The notes under the pieces: model-generated
The model's input: the letters and a program-made list of their open reading frames with translations, nothing else
Databases searched by the model: none
Told to the model about the DNA's origin: nothing
Source of the DNA: Cocleimonas sp.
Lineage (GTDB): Bacteria; Pseudomonadota; Gammaproteobacteria; Thiotrichales; Thiotrichaceae
NCBI GenBank assembly: GCA_023146675.1
Contig: JAGLBQ010000333.1
Location: 1-8,260, forward strand
Direction: 5' to 3'
DNA length: 8,260 nt
Position numbers and translations under genes: made by a program
Shown: positions 6,813 to 8,260 of the stretch, piece by piece
Layout of the letters: every line of letters begins with the position of its first letter
How positions within the stretch are numbered: position 1 is the first letter of the stretch

Positions 6813-7004
6813 TTTAATCACCTTACTATGCTATGTGGAATGACCACAGTTGACTTATAAATACTCAATATGATTAAAATATATAGAGCGATATAGCTTT
6901 AGAAGGATTTCAAAGAAGAAGGGTAGTTAATGGAGGATATGAAGCAATAAGAGGTATTGGTATGAATGATATTCACTGGACAGTGCAAGCTGAGGGCTTT
7001 TTTA
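6813..7004. other. Porin upstream region, no gene
   Basis: This AT-rich stretch must contain the leftward porin promoter, but no convincing -35/-10 pair is visible. A small inverted repeat, TGTGG (6834-6838) with CCACA (6844-6848), lies 22 bp before the porin ATG and could be an operator or chance. CACTGGACAGTG (6974-6985) is another short palindrome. AAGC/GCTT (6987-6999) followed by Ts (6998-7003) is a weak terminator-like hairpin on the + strand with no gene to terminate. Confidence 0.3.
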
Positions 7005-7117
7005 TCTCGTTACCAAATTCTATTGGGTAACGCTGTTCTGAAATTCCATTTCGATACAACGCTATGGAAATAGAATTTCCAAACTACACACCCAAATAGG
7101 AATTTGGGTACAAGTGA
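7005..7117. repeat. Nested palindromic repeat element (MITE-like or REP-like)
   Basis: The element is about 113 bp and holds several stacked inverted repeats. CGTTACC (7008-7014) pairs with GGTAACG (7026-7032). 7040-7056 pairs with 7063-7079 at 15 of 17 positions. ACCCAAAT (7090-7097) pairs perfectly with ATTTGGGT (7102-7109). Four short palindromes centred near 7020, 7046, 7073 and 7099 share the core AAATAGRAATTT (or its complement) at a 26-27 bp period. The outer edges, TCTCGTTACC at the left and GGGTACAAGTGA at the right, are imperfect inverted repeats of each other, so the whole unit is one large degenerate palindrome. No coding sequence or transposase is present. It may also end transcription of the radical SAM gene, whose stop is 95 bp to the right. 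Confidence 0.7.
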
Positions 7118-7211
7118 TCATATTTTCAATTAGCAAGCAGTATCAACGGTTATTGCACTTGTTGGAAGTATTGCGAAGAATTTTAGGTGAGGAATGTAGG
7201 TAGTCAGACTA
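7118..7211. other. 3' flank of the radical SAM gene
   Basis: No gene is called. A + strand frame running out of the palindromic element to a TAG near 7200 encodes a leucine-rich helical stretch, but it has no ATG and is probably chance. No intrinsic terminator with a T-run is visible for the leftward radical SAM transcript in this interval. Confidence 0.3.
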
Positions 7212-8260
7212 TCAAGAGCTCAAACACTGCTCAATAAAATTATCCGCTAAGTGGGGCAACTCAACAGGTTGGTCAAACCAAAGATAAAGTGGCTGATCTA
7301 ACCCCATCCCGTGCATATAATTATACAGTGCTTTATTTAACCCTTTGCCCAGCATCTCATGGTCAACCTCACTATTATCGCTAAATTCAATATCATTATT
7401 AGCAAAAAGTGCATTGTTTGGCGGATTTAGTGTTACCCCATATTCATTTGGATTCATTCCTACAGGGCTATGAATGGTGGCAGCGAAACGATGCCAATAG
7501 GCAGAGTGAAAGCATTGGTTGAGCATTAATTGACGTACATATTCAAGTGATAAAATAGTTTCAGCTTCGGTTTGTGTGGGAAAGCCGTACATTAAATAGG
7601 TATGCACTAAAATTCCTGCATCAGAAAACCCTTTCGTAATACGGGCTACTTGTTGCACGGTTACGCCTTTTTTCATCAGTGCTAATAAACGATCTGAGGC
7701 GACTTCTAGCCCACCACTAATAGCAACACAGCCTGAGTTGGCTAATAATTGGCATTTCTCAGGTGTAAAGGTCTTTTCAAAGCGGATATTTCCCCACCAT
7801 GTGATAATCAAACCTTTATCAATAATCTTCTGTGCCATTGAAAACAGTACTTTTGGCGGCGCTGCTTCATCCACAAAGTGGAATCCTGTTTGCCCAGTTT
7901 CAGCAATCAATGTTTCAATGCGCTGTACAATAATATCCGCACCTGCTTCATCATAACGGGAAATATAATCTAAATTGAGATCACAAAAACTGCATTTTGA
8001 CCAGTAGCAACCATGTGCAATGGTGAGCTTATTCCAGCGTCCATCACTCCACAGCCGATGCATCGGGTTTAGCATTTCACACAGAGAGAGGTAGTGATTG
8101 ATAGGTAAGCCATCATAAGTGGGTGTGCCAATGTCTTTATGTGCTACATCATGATAGTCCCTATTATTGGCATAGATAATCTTTCCCTTATCTAAATAAT
8201 AAGTACGCACCAGATGATTGTGCAAGCTAGAATCTTTAAAATAAGCAAATAGATTGAGTA
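7212..8260 (-). CDS. Radical SAM protein, C-terminal part (gene continues past right edge)
   Basis: The frame is open from the TGA at 7214-7212 to the window edge (348 full codons), so the true start is outside. A TTG at 8225 could pass as a start, but it has no SD and eleven further sense codons precede it. Numbered from that TTG, the core has GCYWSKCSFC with C73, C78 and C81 (codons at 8009, 7994 and 7985), a CX4CX2C spacing instead of the usual CX3CX2C. FHFVDEAAPP (115-124), WWGNIRFE (143-150), ISGGLEVASDRLL (169-181) and TYLMYGFPTQTE (209-220) give the usual radical SAM strand motifs. The context MHRLWSDGRWNKLTIAHG resembles large radical SAM proteins that often carry an N-terminal B12-binding domain; whether this one does cannot be seen. 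It would act in the cytosol on an unknown substrate. Confidence 0.85.
   Translation of the reverse strand, partial: LNLFAYFKDSSLHNHLVRTYYLDKGKIIYANNRDYHDVAHKDIGTPTYDGLPINHYLSLCEMLNPMHRLWSDGRWNKLTIAHGCYWSKCSFCDLNLDYISRYDEAGADIIVQRIETLIAETGQTGFHFVDEAAPPKVLFSMAQKIIDKGLIITWWGNIRFEKTFTPEKCQLLANSGCVAISGGLEVASDRLLALMKKGVTVQQVARITKGFSDAGILVHTYLMYGFPTQTEAETILSLEYVRQLMLNQCFHSAYWHRFAATIHSPVGMNPNEYGVTLNPPNNALFANNDIEFSDNSEVDHEMLGKGLNKALYNYMHGMGLDQPLYLWFDQPVELPHLADNFIEQCLSS

Noticed and set aside
6962..7030. Short + strand reading frame of 22 codons from ATG 6962 to the TAA at 7028, with an AGAGG before it
   Set aside because: It runs into the palindromic element, is very short and has no recognisable features, so it is probably a chance frame.
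7005..7117. CRISPR array, because of regularly spaced palindromes
   Set aside because: The units are only 13-20 bp, diverged from each other, with about 11-14 bp between them, and nest into one large palindrome. No cas genes are present.

Overview
The window is AT-rich DNA from a bacterium, most likely a gammaproteobacterium. The evidence is rimO of the usual proteobacterial length, a BrkB/YihY membrane protein with a C-terminal winged helix, a short-type HD dNTPase, an OprO/OprP-like outer-membrane porin that requires a Gram-negative envelope, and perfect E. coli-type DnaA and IHF sites. The genus cannot be fixed from this sequence. A ~113-bp nested palindromic repeat at 7005-7117 resembles, from memory, repeats in filamentous sulfur-oxidising and methanotrophic gammaproteobacteria and in cyanobacteria, which is only a weak hint.

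Layout, left to right. Positions 1-330 are non-coding: three DnaA-box-like 9-mers (53-87), a very AT-rich block and a perfect IHF consensus site, then rimO (331-1644, +), which ends at a likely intrinsic terminator. A 387-bp gap follows, with an 8-bp inverted repeat and a possible decayed reading frame. Next is a YihY/BrkB-family inner-membrane gene (2032-3321, +), which converges on and overlaps by 27 bp a dGTPase-like gene (3295-4437, -). A short divergent promoter region (4438-4629), with a perfect 14-bp palindrome on the dgt side and a consensus -10 on the other, leads into a two-domain SRPBCC + GyrI-like protein (4630-5565, +). That gene converges on a porin gene (5685-6812, -); the 119 bp between them hold two abutting long hairpins. 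The 399 bp upstream of the porin contain the nested palindromic element. The window ends in the 3' part of a large radical SAM gene (7212-8260, -), which runs off the right edge.

The genes do not form one pathway. Neighbours mostly differ in strand or have their own signals, so the region reads as a row of single-gene units with housekeeping or general roles: ribosomal protein S12 modification, nucleotide pool control, envelope and porin functions, ligand binding, and an uncharacterised radical SAM reaction. I found no defence system, prophage, CRISPR array, transposase, tRNA or rRNA. The most noteworthy items are the origin-like DnaA/IHF region, the periodic palindromic element, and the unusual CX4CX2C cluster motif of the radical SAM protein.
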